Part shown: positions 1-7,687 of the stretch, one piece after another
Layout of the letters: every line of letters begins with the position of its first letter
Numbering within the stretch: the stretch's first letter is position 1
Assembly (NCBI RefSeq): GCF_014874095.1
Contig: NZ_JADBEB010000001.1
Coordinates: 9,610,001-9,674,000 of the forward strand
Length of the DNA: 64,000 bases
Source: Plantactinospora soyae
GTDB taxonomy: Bacteria; Actinomycetota; Actinomycetes; Mycobacteriales; Micromonosporaceae
Direction: 5' to 3'
Program-made: the position numbers and the translations under genes
Notes under the pieces: model-generated
The model's database searches: none
The model's input: the letters and a program-made list of their open reading frames with translations, nothing else
What the model was told of the DNA's origin: nothing

Positions 1-945
1 TACGCCGCCGCCCGGCACATCACCGTCGTACCCGAGATCGACCTGCCCGGACACACCAACGCGGCACTGAACGCGTACGGCGAACTCGCCCCGGACGGCG
101 AGGCGCCACCGGAGTACACCGGCACCGACGTGGGATTCAGCGCGGTGGACGTCGACAACGAGCGGACGTACCAGTTCGTCGACGACGTACTCGGCGAGGT
201 GGCCGCGCTGACCCCCGGCCCGTACCTGCACGTCGGCGGGGACGAGGCGTTCACCCTGGGCTCGGCCGACTACACGCGCTTCATGGACCGGGTCCAGCGG
301 ATCGTCACCGGGCACGGCAAGCGCGTCCTGGGCTGGCACCAGCTCGCGGTGGCCGAGCACAGCCCCGGACGGGTCATCCAGTACTGGGGCACGTCGACCG
401 AGGACCCGGTGGTCACCGCCGCCGTGCGGGGCGGCGCGAAACTCGTGCTCTCCCCTGGCAACCGGACCTACCTCGACATGAAGTACACCGACGCGACCCC
501 GCTCGGCAAGGACTGGGCCGGACTGGTCGAGGTCCGGGCCGCGTACGACTGGGATCCCGGCAGCTATCTGACCGGGGTACCCGCCGGGGCGGTCCTGGGC
601 GTCGAGGCGCCACTGTGGACGGAGACGATCCGGACGGTCAGCGACGTCGAGTTCATGACGTTTCCCCGGCTGCCGGCCATCGCCGAACTCGGCTGGTCAC
701 CTGCGTCGACCCACGACTGGGCGGACTTCCGGGTCAGGCTGGCCGGCCAGGGCGCCCGGTGGAGCACGGCGGGGATCACCTTCCACCGCTCGCCCGAGGT
801 GCCGTGGGCGGGGGCGCCGGTCGTACCCGAGCCCCGGCCCGCCGTCGCGGCGACGACCGTCCCCGCTACGCCGCCGGCCGACGCACCGCCGGCCACCACA
901 CCGGACAGCCCACCCGGCGACGACCAGCCGCTCGCCATCACCTGA
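1..945 (+). CDS. beta-N-acetylhexosaminidase, GH20 (C-terminal part, cut by window edge)
   Basis: This is the C-terminal part of a glycoside hydrolase family 20 enzyme, which removes terminal GlcNAc or GalNAc from chitin- or glycan-derived sugars by substrate-assisted catalysis. The frame is open from base 1, so the start and N-terminal domains lie outside the window. Barrel motif VPEIDLPGH is near the left edge. The signature HVGGDEAF contains the catalytic Asp-Glu pair, encoded at 241-246. Later segments EAPLWTET and LPAIAELGW fit the sugar-binding end of the barrel. About 40 Pro/Ala/Thr-rich residues follow the barrel and look disordered. Export cannot be judged without the N-terminus. The family call is strong; the natural substrate is not known. 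Confidence 0.9.
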   Translation, partial: YAAARHITVVPEIDLPGHTNAALNAYGELAPDGEAPPEYTGTDVGFSAVDVDNERTYQFVDDVLGEVAALTPGPYLHVGGDEAFTLGSADYTRFMDRVQRIVTGHGKRVLGWHQLAVAEHSPGRVIQYWGTSTEDPVVTAAVRGGAKLVLSPGNRTYLDMKYTDATPLGKDWAGLVEVRAAYDWDPGSYLTGVPAGAVLGVEAPLWTETIRTVSDVEFMTFPRLPAIAELGWSPASTHDWADFRVRLAGQGARWSTAGITFHRSPEVPWAGAPVVPEPRPAVAATTVPATPPADAPPATTPDSPPGDDQPLAIT

Positions 946-978
946 TCAGTCGACCCTTCAGCCGATCCGACTCAGCGG

Positions 979-1076
979 CCCGGGACTCGGCCACGCCTCG
1001 GCCGCCCGGGACTCGGCCACGCGTCAGCCGCCCGGTAGTCGGCCACGCGTCAGCCGCCGGAGTCGGCCAGTTCGGC
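979..1076. repeat. 26-bp tandem repeat spanning the 3' end of dusB
   Basis: Three 26-bp units (979-1004, 1005-1030, 1031-1056) and a partial fourth follow one another. The dusB stop codon lies in the third unit (1050-1052). The second unit repeats the same TGA context at 1024-1026, and in the first the TGA has become CGA. The array therefore looks like tandem duplication of the last bases of dusB, stop included, into the downstream spacer. Confidence 0.8.
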
Positions 1077-2243
1077 GCCGGCCGGCACCTCGTCGCTGTC
1101 CCGGTCCGCCAGCCAGCCCTCCGGCAGGTGGACCTTGCCGGGCGAGTTCGTCCGCCCCCGGGGCTGGCCGAGCGTCTCGACCGGAAACGGCTCGGCCGGA
1201 TCGAGCTTGCCCAGCAGATCGTCCAGTTCGGTCAGACCGCTCACCATCGCCAGCGCCCGGCGCAGCTCACCGCCGACCGGGAAGCCCTTCAGGTACCAGG
1301 CCACGTGCTTACGGAAGTCCACACATCCGTCCCGCTCGGCGGTGTCCGGCCGGTCCCCTCCGGCGAACCATTCGACCAGCAGCTCGGCGTGCCGGCGCAT
1401 CGTCACCGCGACCTCGCCGAGGGCCGGCAACTTGCGTACGTCCCGGCCGTCGAAGGCCGCCGCCAGATCCGCGAAGAGCCACGGCCGGCCCAGGCAGCCA
1501 CGGCCGACGACGACGCCGTCGACCCCGGTGTGCGCCACCATCCGGAGCGCGTCGTCTGCCTCCCAGATGTCCCCGTTGCCCAGCACCGGTACGTCGAGCG
1601 CCTGCTTCAGCGTGCCGATGGCGTCCCAGTCCGCGGTGCCGGAGTACCGCTGCGCGGCCGTACGCCCGTGCAGGGCCACCACCGCCGCACCGGCGTCCTG
1701 CGCGGCGAGCCCGGCCTCGACGTACGTCAGATGGTCGTCGTCGATGCCCTTGCGCATCTTCACCGTCACCGGCACCCCGGCCGGCGCGGCCGCCTGCACC
1801 GCCGCCCGGACGAGCCGGGCGAACAGCCGGCGGCGCCACGGCAACGCCGCCCCACCGCCCTTGCGGGTGACCTTCGGCACCGGGCAGCCGAAGTTCAGGT
1901 CGATGTGATCGGCCAGGTTCTCCTCGACCACCATCCGCACCGCCGCCGCCGTCACCGCCGGATCGGTCCCGTAGAGCTGGAGGCTGCGCGGCCGCTCGTC
2001 GCCGTCGAACGCGATCATCCGCAGCGTCTTCGGATTCCGCTCCACCAGCGCCCGCGTCGTCACCATCTCGCAGACGTAGAGCCCGCCACCCTGTTCACGA
2101 CAAAGACGCCGAAACGCGACATTCGTTATCCCCGCCATCGGCGCCAGCACCACCGGCGGCCACACCTCGTGCGAGCCCGCAAGGAAGGGCCCCTTCTTAT
2201 CGTTTTCAGTAGAAGAAGGGCCCCTTCTTAACTGCTCACCCAT
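1050..2243 (-). CDS. dusB: tRNA-dihydrouridine synthase (DusB-like), with repeat element inside its N-terminus
   Basis: This FMN enzyme reduces uridine to dihydrouridine in the D-loop of tRNA in the cytoplasm. Family motifs run in order: VVLAPMAGITNVAFRRLC (FMN site), DLNFGCPVPK with the catalytic Cys, VTVKMRKG with the active-site Lys, ALHGRTAAQRYSG, VLGNGDIW and VVVGRGCLGRPW. The ATG at 2243 is chosen because GGAAGG lies about 7 bases upstream. Between MGEQLR and GSHEVWPPVV the gene reads straight through a palindromic repeat (2181-2231) that adds the peptide [15 protein letters not shown], absent from ordinary DusB N-termini as I know them. A GTG just after the insertion could be used instead but has no clear ribosome site. 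The 397-residue length is otherwise normal. Confidence 0.93.
   Translation of the reverse strand: MGEQLRRGPSSTENDKKGPFLAGSHEVWPPVVLAPMAGITNVAFRRLCREQGGGLYVCEMVTTRALVERNPKTLRMIAFDGDERPRSLQLYGTDPAVTAAAVRMVVEENLADHIDLNFGCPVPKVTRKGGGAALPWRRRLFARLVRAAVQAAAPAGVPVTVKMRKGIDDDHLTYVEAGLAAQDAGAAVVALHGRTAAQRYSGTADWDAIGTLKQALDVPVLGNGDIWEADDALRMVAHTGVDGVVVGRGCLGRPWLFADLAAAFDGRDVRKLPALGEVAVTMRRHAELLVEWFAGGDRPDTAERDGCVDFRKHVAWYLKGFPVGGELRRALAMVSGLTELDDLLGKLDPAEPFPVETLGQPRGRTNSPGKVHLPEGWLADRDSDEVPAGAELADSGG
2181..2231 (-). repeat. palindromic hairpin element, copy A, inside dusB
   Basis: Two GC-rich arms built on AAGGGCCCCTTCTT flank a short T-rich loop (TATCGTTTTCAGTAG on the plus strand). The core closely matches copy B at 3306-3354, in opposite orientation. 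The dusB frame passes through the whole element without a stop. Related copies are at 14435-14502 and 40557-40604. Confidence 0.85.
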
Positions 2244-2349
2244 AGCAGACCTTCCGCCATCCCGGTGCGTCGTGCACAGCACCCCTGGTTATCCACAGCC
2301 TTCGCAAAACGGCCCTGCCACGGTACGTGACCTCGGGCAGCCTGCACCA

Positions 2350-3393
2350 ATGACCACAGCGAGCCAAGACCATGATCCAGAACCGGACATCGAGGAACTT
2401 GCCGCCCGTCAACAGCAGATCGTGACCCGGCGCCAGCTACACGGCGCCGGCATCGACGACATGCACATGTACCGCCAGACCCGGCGCGGTCGGTGGCAAC
2501 GCGTCCTGCCGGCGACGTACGCGCTCGTGAGCGGCACGCTCACCGACGAGCAGCAACGCATCGCCGCCGCACTCTACGTGGGTCGGAGCGCGCAGATCAC
2601 CGGCCTGGCGGCCCTGCACTGGTACGGATTCCGCTACTCGCCGAAGGCGGACCGGATGCGCCTGCTCGTTCCGCACACAGCGCGCCGCGCCTCGGCCGGG
2701 CATGTGGTGGTGTGCCGTGCTCTCAGCCTGGACGAGTACGCCCGCGACGGCGGTCTGTACCGGATCTGTTCACCCGCACGCGCGGTCGTCGACGCCTGCC
2801 GGGAACTGCGCGATCTCCGTACCGTGCGGTCGGTCATGGCCGAGGCGATCCAGCGCGACTTCACCGATCTACCGACCCTCGACGGGGAGGTGGTTCGCGC
2901 GGGCCGCAGCCGTACGGCGCTGGTCAGGCAGGCGTTCAGAGAGGTCCTGCACGGCGTACGGTCGTCGCCGGAGGCGGAGCTGCGGGTGTGCCTCGCCGCG
3001 AGCCGCGAGCTTCTCGAGATCGTCTGGAATCCCCGGTTGCTCGGCCCGGACGGCTCCCGCCTGCCCACCCCGGACGGCTACCTCGCGGACGCCGCGATCG
3101 CGCTCGAGGTCGACTCGCAGGAGTTCCACCTGGCCCCGGCCGACTGGCGTCGCACGATGGACCGGCACAACGAACTGAGCCGGTACGGAGTGCTGGTCCT
3201 GCACTTTCCGCCGAGTCAGATCCGGCGGGAACCGGAGCGCGTCCGTCACCTGGTGGAGGACGCGTACCGGTCCCGCCGGGGGTACGGCGCCACGTGCCAG
3301 GTGTTAGTAGGGGGCCCTTCTTCTACAGAAAACGATAAGAAGGGGCCCTTCCTTGCACCACCTCAGCAGCCGGGGAGGCGCTCGATCAGGTAG
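2350..3393 (+). CDS. AbiEi-like / DUF559-type endonuclease-fold protein with repeat-derived tail
   Basis: The N-terminal half ([45 protein letters not shown]) resembles the winged-helix region of AbiEi-type antitoxin proteins. The C-terminal half, around [17 protein letters not shown] and [16 protein letters not shown], resembles DUF559 proteins of the Vsr/PD-(D/E)xK nuclease fold. Such proteins are common in actinomycetes and their role is not settled; no toxin partner adjoins it. The ATG at 2350 is preferred over an upstream start at 2272 because the extra residues look non-conserved. After CQVLV the frame runs into palindromic element copy B, gaining [15 protein letters not shown] and then residues read antisense from the glyS 3' end. 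It therefore overlaps glyS tail to tail by 31 bases. Family assignment is moderate. Confidence 0.75.
   Translation: MTTASQDHDPEPDIEELAARQQQIVTRRQLHGAGIDDMHMYRQTRRGRWQRVLPATYALVSGTLTDEQQRIAAALYVGRSAQITGLAALHWYGFRYSPKADRMRLLVPHTARRASAGHVVVCRALSLDEYARDGGLYRICSPARAVVDACRELRDLRTVRSVMAEAIQRDFTDLPTLDGEVVRAGRSRTALVRQAFREVLHGVRSSPEAELRVCLAASRELLEIVWNPRLLGPDGSRLPTPDGYLADAAIALEVDSQEFHLAPADWRRTMDRHNELSRYGVLVLHFPPSQIRREPERVRHLVEDAYRSRRGYGATCQVLVGGPSSTENDKKGPFLAPPQQPGRRSIR
3306..3354 (+). repeat. palindromic hairpin element, copy B
   Basis: Arms GGGCCCTTCTT and AAGAAGGGGCCC surround a loop containing GAAAACGAT. The element lies within the last codons of the upstream plus-strand gene and nine bases beyond the glyS stop on the minus strand. 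It could therefore also act as a transcription terminator for glyS. Confidence 0.85.
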
Positions 3394-4742
3394 GACTCGA
3401 CCTGGGAGAGGGAGACCCGCTCCTGGGCCATGGTGTCCCGGTTCCGGACCGTGACCGCGTCGTCGTCCAAGGTGTCGAAGTCGACCGTCACGCAGAACGG
3501 GGTGCCGATCTCGTCCTGGCGGCGGTAGCGGCGGCCGATCGCCTGGGAGTCGTCGAACTCGACCGCCCAGCGCTTGCGGAGGGCGGTGGACAGGTCCCTC
3601 GCCTTCGGGGAGAGGGCGGGGTTGCGGGACAGTGGGAGGACCGCCACCTTCACCGGCGCCAGGCGCGGGTCGAGGCGCAGCACGGTGCGCTTGTCCACCC
3701 CGCCCTTGGTGTTCGGCGCCTCGTCCTCGTCGTACGACTCCAGCAGGAAGGCGAGCACCGCCCGGGTCAGGCCGGCGGCCGGCTCGATGACGTACGGCAC
3801 CCAGCGCTCCTGCTTCTCCTGGTCGAAGTACGACAGGTCGACGCCGGAGTGCTTGCTGTGCGTGGAGAGGTCGAAGTCGGTACGGTTCGCGATGCCCTCC
3901 AGCTCGGAGAACTCGGTGCCACCGAACCGGAAGCGGTACTCGATGTCCACGGTCCGCTTCGAGTAGTGCGAGAGCTTCTCCTTCGGGTGCTCGTAGAACC
4001 GGAGGTTCTCCTCGGACAGGCCGAGGTCGAGGTACCAGTTCCAACGCTCCCGCAGCCAGTACTCGTGCCATTCCTCGTCGCTGCCGGGCTCGACGAAGAA
4101 CTCCATCTCCATCTGCTCGAACTCCCGGGTACGGAAGATGAAGTTGCCCGGGGTGATCTCGTTGCGGAACGACTTGCCGGTCTGGGCGATGCCGAACGGC
4201 GGCTTCTTCCGGGCCGAGGCGGCGACGTTGTTGTAGTTGACGAAGATGCCCTGTGCGGTCTCCGGCCGGAGGTAGTGCAGGCCCTCCTCGCTCTCCACCG
4301 GACCGAGGTAGGTCTTCATCAGGCCGTTGAACATCTTCGGCTCGGTGAAAGTGCCCTTGTTGCCGCAGTTCGGGCAGTTCAGCTCGGCCAGCGAGGCCGG
4401 CGGCTGGCCGTGCTTCTCCGCGTACGCCTCTTCGAGGTGGTCGGCCCGGAACCGCTTGTGGCAGGACTGGCACTCGGTCAGCGGGTCGACGAACGCGTCG
4501 AGGTGGCCGGAGGCGGCCCAGACGTCCCGGGAGAGGATGACCGCCGAGTCCAGGCCGACGATGTCGTCGCGCTGCTGCACCATGGTCCGCCACCACTGGC
4601 GCCGGACGTTCTCCTTCAGCTCCACGCCGAGCGGACCGTAGTCCCAGGCCGACCGGGTGCCCCCGTAGATCTCGCTGGACGGGAAGACGAAGCCTCGACG
4701 CTTCGCGAGACTGACGACGGCGTCGATACGGTCGGCTGGCAT
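3363..4742 (-). CDS. glyS: glycine--tRNA ligase, single-chain dimeric type
   Basis: This cytoplasmic class II synthetase charges tRNA-Gly. The N-terminal part shows [22 protein letters not shown] zinc-ribbon insertion has two Cys pairs, CQSCHKRF and CPNCGNKG. Motif 2 is in [20 protein letters not shown], and the region [20 protein letters not shown] follows. The C-terminal anticodon-binding domain includes [20 protein letters not shown]. At 459 residues it has the usual length for the alpha-2 type. The ATG at 4742 follows an excellent AGGAGGT ribosome site. A hairpin element lies just past the stop. Confidence 0.97.
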   Translation of the reverse strand: MPADRIDAVVSLAKRRGFVFPSSEIYGGTRSAWDYGPLGVELKENVRRQWWRTMVQQRDDIVGLDSAVILSRDVWAASGHLDAFVDPLTECQSCHKRFRADHLEEAYAEKHGQPPASLAELNCPNCGNKGTFTEPKMFNGLMKTYLGPVESEEGLHYLRPETAQGIFVNYNNVAASARKKPPFGIAQTGKSFRNEITPGNFIFRTREFEQMEMEFFVEPGSDEEWHEYWLRERWNWYLDLGLSEENLRFYEHPKEKLSHYSKRTVDIEYRFRFGGTEFSELEGIANRTDFDLSTHSKHSGVDLSYFDQEKQERWVPYVIEPAAGLTRAVLAFLLESYDEDEAPNTKGGVDKRTVLRLDPRLAPVKVAVLPLSRNPALSPKARDLSTALRKRWAVEFDDSQAIGRRYRRQDEIGTPFCVTVDFDTLDDDAVTVRNRDTMAQERVSLSQVESYLIERLPGC

Positions 4743-4989
4743 GGTTACCTCCTACACCGGCTGGCGGCCGGCGGGGACAGGGTCGAGACGGTCAACGGGG
4801 ACAACGGTCGCGGGCGTTGGACACCGACGGTGTCCGGGCCCGGATCAGTCGGCGCCGTGCACAACGAACGGTACGGCCACCGAGCCCAGCAGGTTACTCC
4901 AGGGTCGGGGCCGTACCGCCAGCGCCCGGCCGCCCACCGGGCCACCGAACCGGACACCGCCGACCCACCGCGCCGGCTCGGCCGGGCCC

Positions 4990-5053
4990 GGCTACCCGAC
5001 GTCGCAGACCTTCAGGCCGCCGGCTACCCGATGTCGCAGACCTTCAGGCCGCC
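4990..5053. repeat. 32-bp tandem duplication of a gene's 3' end, stop codon included
   Basis: Two 32-bp units (4990-5021 and 5022-5053) differ at one position. The right unit holds the last codons and TAG stop (5024-5026) of the minus-strand gene ending at 5024. The left unit repeats them, with a second TAG at 4992-4994, just downstream of the real stop. Confidence 0.85.
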
Positions 5054-5809
5054 GGCCGAGTCCTGGTCGAGCAGGGCCCGGAGGCTGTCCTGGCCGCCGC
5101 TGGCGTAGGTGACGTCCACCGGCACACTCAGTTCCGTCGTGAGCGACACGTCGCCGACCTGGAACGAGGCGATCTCCGGCTCGGAGCGCACCCGGCGCTG
5201 GAACTCCGCCGGCGACTCCTGCTGCTGGGTGGAGTCGCAGAGCAGCGAGTACGCCTTGCCGAACTCCTCGTCGTCGACCGCGTCGAGGTACTCGCCGACC
5301 ACCGTCCGGGCCTGCTCGTTCAGCGCCTCGGAGCCGGAGACCAGCAGGCCGACCAGCGCCGCTCCGCCGCCTCCGCAGAAGAGCACCACGGCGAGGGCAG
5401 CCACCCCGATCCCGAGCCAGAGCCGTATCCCGCGCCCCTCGGAAGGGGGTGCGGCGAACGGTGGCGCGGCACCGGGGCCGGGCGGCGGGGCGGGCACGCT
5501 CGGCGGCACCGGCCCGAAGCCGTACGGCGTCGGCGGTGGCCCGTACCCGGCGGGGACGCCGTAGCCGGCACCGGGCTGCCCGTAGCCGGCCGGCGCCTGA
5601 TAGCCGGCGGGCGCACCGTAGCCGGCAGGTGTCTGGTAACCGGTGGGTGTCTCGTAACCACCAGGGGGCCCGTACGCGGCAGGCGGGCCGGGGGTGCCGG
5701 GCGGGGCAGGCTCGCCGGTCTGGGCGGGTGCGTCAGCCGGGGCCGGGCCGTCGGCCATGGCGGGCCCGGGATAGGACGCCGGCCCACCGGGCGGTCCGGG
5801 AACGGTCAT
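5024..5809 (-). CDS. Pro/Gly/Tyr-rich single-pass membrane protein with extracellular domain
   Basis: The first 125 or so residues are low-complexity and cytoplasmic by topology, with repeats such as AGYGAPAGYQAPAGYGQP. One membrane helix follows (LWLGIGVAALAVVLFCG), then LLVSG and a folded extracellular domain of about 110 residues (EALNEQARTVVGEYLDAVDD to the end). That domain resembles the DUF4878/NTF2-like domains seen on many actinobacterial membrane proteins, with two Cys (SLLCDST and KVCDIG) that could pair. No enzyme motif is seen and the function is unknown. The last 32 bases are duplicated downstream of the stop. Confidence 0.85.
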   Translation of the reverse strand: MTVPGPPGGPASYPGPAMADGPAPADAPAQTGEPAPPGTPGPPAAYGPPGGYETPTGYQTPAGYGAPAGYQAPAGYGQPGAGYGVPAGYGPPPTPYGFGPVPPSVPAPPPGPGAAPPFAAPPSEGRGIRLWLGIGVAALAVVLFCGGGGAALVGLLVSGSEALNEQARTVVGEYLDAVDDEEFGKAYSLLCDSTQQQESPAEFQRRVRSEPEIASFQVGDVSLTTELSVPVDVTYASGGQDSLRALLDQDSAGGLKVCDIG

Positions 5810-5833
5810 GGAGCAAGGGTAGTGCCCGACGCA

Positions 5834-6175
5834 TCACCGGCCGGAGTCAGCGGCCCGGTCGCTCGGCGTGACTTCGACCCGGCCGTCCGGTTCGGCGCTG
5901 GCGAGTGCCTCGTACGCGGAGGGCTCGTCGAGCGACTCGGCGAGCAGCGGGGTGGCGTGGATCTTGACGTCGAAGGCGCCCAGAGCCCGGCGGTAGGTGC
6001 CGACCGACTCCCACTCCGTGATCAGGCACCAGTGGTTCGGGTCGTCGAGGGCCCGGAGCAGTTGACCACGACGGTAACCAGGTCGGGCGGCGAGCGCGGC
6101 GAGCGCGGCGTGGGCCCGCTCGGTAAAGGCCGGGGCGGCGTCCTCCGCGACCACGAACCGGTTCGTGACGAGCAC
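5834..6175 (-). CDS. antibiotic biosynthesis monooxygenase (ABM) family protein
   Basis: This is a small single-domain protein of 113 residues with a ferredoxin-like pattern: MLVTNRFVVAEDAAPAFTERAHAAL, then PGYRRGQLLRALDDPNHWCLITEWESVGTYRRAL and FDVKIHATPLL. The pattern fits ABM/quinol-monooxygenase-like proteins, which are dimeric and act on quinones, haem or polyketides, or serve unknown roles. The start is the GTG at 6175, preceded by GGAGGAGGC at good spacing. The tail after SLDEPSAYEAL looks disordered. No pathway gene adjoins it, so the substrate cannot be inferred. Confidence 0.75.
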   Translation of the reverse strand: MLVTNRFVVAEDAAPAFTERAHAALAALAARPGYRRGQLLRALDDPNHWCLITEWESVGTYRRALGAFDVKIHATPLLAESLDEPSAYEALASAEPDGRVEVTPSDRAADSGR

Positions 6176-6271
6176 CGGGTGCCTCCTCCAATCGTCGGTC
6201 GGCCAGCGGTTCGGGGTGTCGCGCCCGACAGCTCACCGGCCGGAGAATCGATATCTCGTAGAGTCTGTGGG

Positions 6272-6529
6272 ATGCAGCGTACGCAGAGTGTTCTGCTGGT
6301 CCGCCTGGCCCGGGCCAATCCGACGTCGGTCTTCCTCGGCGTCCTGGTGCTGGTCCTGGTCGCCCTCTTCGCGCCGGGGATCATCGGTGGGGCACTGCTG
6401 CTGGCTCTCGCCGTCGGCCTGGCCGCCCTGCTGATGACCACCTGGCCGGTGCAGACCCCCGCCACCCGGACGATCCGACTGGTGGTCCTGGCCCTGCTGT
6501 CCATCGCCGCGCTGACCAAGATCCTCTGA
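6272..6529 (+). CDS. small integral membrane protein (DUF6703-like)
   Basis: An 85-residue protein with three hydrophobic stretches: NPTSVFLGVLVLVLVALF, PGIIGGALLLALAVGLAALL and TIRLVVLALLSIAALTKIL. The arrangement, and the phrase ANPTSVFLG near the start, recall the small actinobacterial membrane family DUF6703. That match is from memory and tentative. No function is known. The stop context AAGATCCTCTGA is repeated several times downstream in a tandem array. Confidence 0.7.
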   Translation: MQRTQSVLLVRLARANPTSVFLGVLVLVLVALFAPGIIGGALLLALAVGLAALLMTTWPVQTPATRTIRLVVLALLSIAALTKIL

Positions 6530-6631
6530 CCCGAAACACCGAGATCCTCTGATGGAGCCACCGAGATCCTCTGATCGAACCACCGAGATCCTCTGATCGA
6601 ACCACCAAGATTCTCTGACCGAACCACCGAG
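6515..6631. repeat. 22-bp tandem repeat carrying repeated stop codons
   Basis: Five units start at 6515, 6538, 6560, 6582 and 6604, followed by a partial one. The first unit overlaps the last codons and TGA of the upstream small membrane gene. Each later unit repeats (G/A)AGATCCTCTGA with minor change. The array lies between that gene and the zinc operon operator. Confidence 0.9.
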
Positions 6632-6674
6632 CGGGAACCCGACGTGAAGCACTCTCATGCAAGCATGCGTTTTT

Positions 6675-6693
6675 GACAATCATTCTCATTGTC
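6675..6693 (+). promoter_or_regulatory. Zur-type operator upstream of znuA
   Basis: The arms GACAAT and ATTGTC form a perfect inverted repeat around CATTCTC, giving the AT-rich Fur/Zur-family box pattern in otherwise GC-rich DNA. It sits 16 bases before the znuA ATG and overlaps TTGACA at 6673-6678, a possible -35 element. Zinc-bound Zur binding here would block transcription of the uptake operon. The likely regulator is encoded at 9968-10375. Confidence 0.8.
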
Positions 6694-6709
6694 GCGGAGA
6701 GTGGATGAC

Positions 6710-7687
6710 ATGCTGATCCGCTCCGCCCTCCGTACCGTCGCCGTCGCCACCACCGGGCTGCTCGCGCTGGCCGGCGCCGCCGCCTGCGCCGCCGACGGCG
6801 CCGGCACCGATCCCGACCGGGTCGACGTCGTCACCGCGTTCTATCCCCTCCAGTTCGTCACCGAGCGGGTCGGCGGAGACGCCGTCCGGGTGACGAACCT
6901 CGCCAAGCCGGGCGCCGAGCCCCACGACCTGGAGCTCAACCCGGGCCAGGTCGGCCAGGTCAGCGACGCGGAGCTGGTGGTGTACCTCGCGGGCTTCCAG
7001 CCGAGCGTGGACGAGGCGGTCGAACAGCAGGGCGGCGACCGGGCCTTCGACGTGGCGACCGTGCAGCCGCTGCTGGACGCGGCGGCCGGCGGCCACGAGC
7101 ACGAGGGCGAGGGCGCGGACCACACCGGCGAGGCGGCCGGCGCCGAGGAGGACGCGGAGGGCACCCGCGGCAAGGACCCGCATGTCTGGCTGGACCCCAC
7201 CCGGCTGGCCGGCATCGGCGACAAGCTCGCCGAGCGGCTGGGCGCCGCCGACCCGGACCGGGCCGCCGACTACACCGCGCGGGCCAAGGCCCTGCGCACC
7301 GACCTGGAGACCCTGGATTCCGAGTACGCCCAGAGCCTGCGGACCTGCCAGCGGCGGGAACTGGTGACCAGCCACACCGCCTTCGCCTACCTGGCCCAGC
7401 GCTACCAACTGGAGCAGATCGGCATCTCCGGCCTCACCCCGGAGGATGAGCCGGCCCCGCAGCGGCTCGCCGACGTCGCCGCCGAGGCCCGGGAGCACGG
7501 CGCCAGCACGATCTTCTTCGAGACCCTGGTCAGCCCGAAGGTCGCCGAGACCATCGCCCGGGAGATCGGGGCGAAGACCGCGGTGCTGGACCCGATCGAG
7601 GGCCTGCAGCCGGGCAGCACCGGCGACTACCTTTCGGTGATGCGCACCAACCTGCAGACCCTGAAGACCGCACTGGGCTGCTCATGA
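6710..7687 (+). CDS. znuA: zinc ABC transporter substrate-binding lipoprotein
   Basis: The protein captures Zn(II) outside the cell and delivers it to the ZnuB permease. A lipoprotein signal with the lipobox region LAGAAACAAD is followed by a cluster A-I metal-binding fold. Likely ligands are His in AEPHDLELNP, His in KDPHVWLDP and His in TSHTAFAYL, with the late acidic segment GDYLSVM. Between the first two lies a mobile His/acid-rich loop (GGHEHEGEGADHTGEAAG), typical of zinc-specific members. The ATG at 6710 is chosen because GGAGAG lies upstream; an in-frame TTG at 6689 would put the operator inside the gene. It overlaps znuC by four bases. Confidence 0.93.
   Translation: MLIRSALRTVAVATTGLLALAGAAACAADGAGTDPDRVDVVTAFYPLQFVTERVGGDAVRVTNLAKPGAEPHDLELNPGQVGQVSDAELVVYLAGFQPSVDEAVEQQGGDRAFDVATVQPLLDAAAGGHEHEGEGADHTGEAAGAEEDAEGTRGKDPHVWLDPTRLAGIGDKLAERLGAADPDRAADYTARAKALRTDLETLDSEYAQSLRTCQRRELVTSHTAFAYLAQRYQLEQIGISGLTPEDEPAPQRLADVAAEAREHGASTIFFETLVSPKVAETIAREIGAKTAVLDPIEGLQPGSTGDYLSVMRTNLQTLKTALGCS

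Noticed and set aside
615-2231. A 538-codon plus-strand open frame across the end of the GH20 gene and dusB
   Set aside because: Low-complexity Arg/Pro/Ala product, antisense to dusB and out of frame with the GH20 gene.
2232-3305. An insertion sequence or composite transposon bounded by copies A and B
   Set aside because: No transposase and no target duplication were found, and both elements are read within genes. Only the weaker idea of an inverted repeat pair is kept.
3304-4596. A 430-codon frame on the minus strand within glyS
   Set aside because: It is an alternative frame of glyS with Arg/Pro/Gly-rich product. The glyS frame has all family motifs and a ribosome site.
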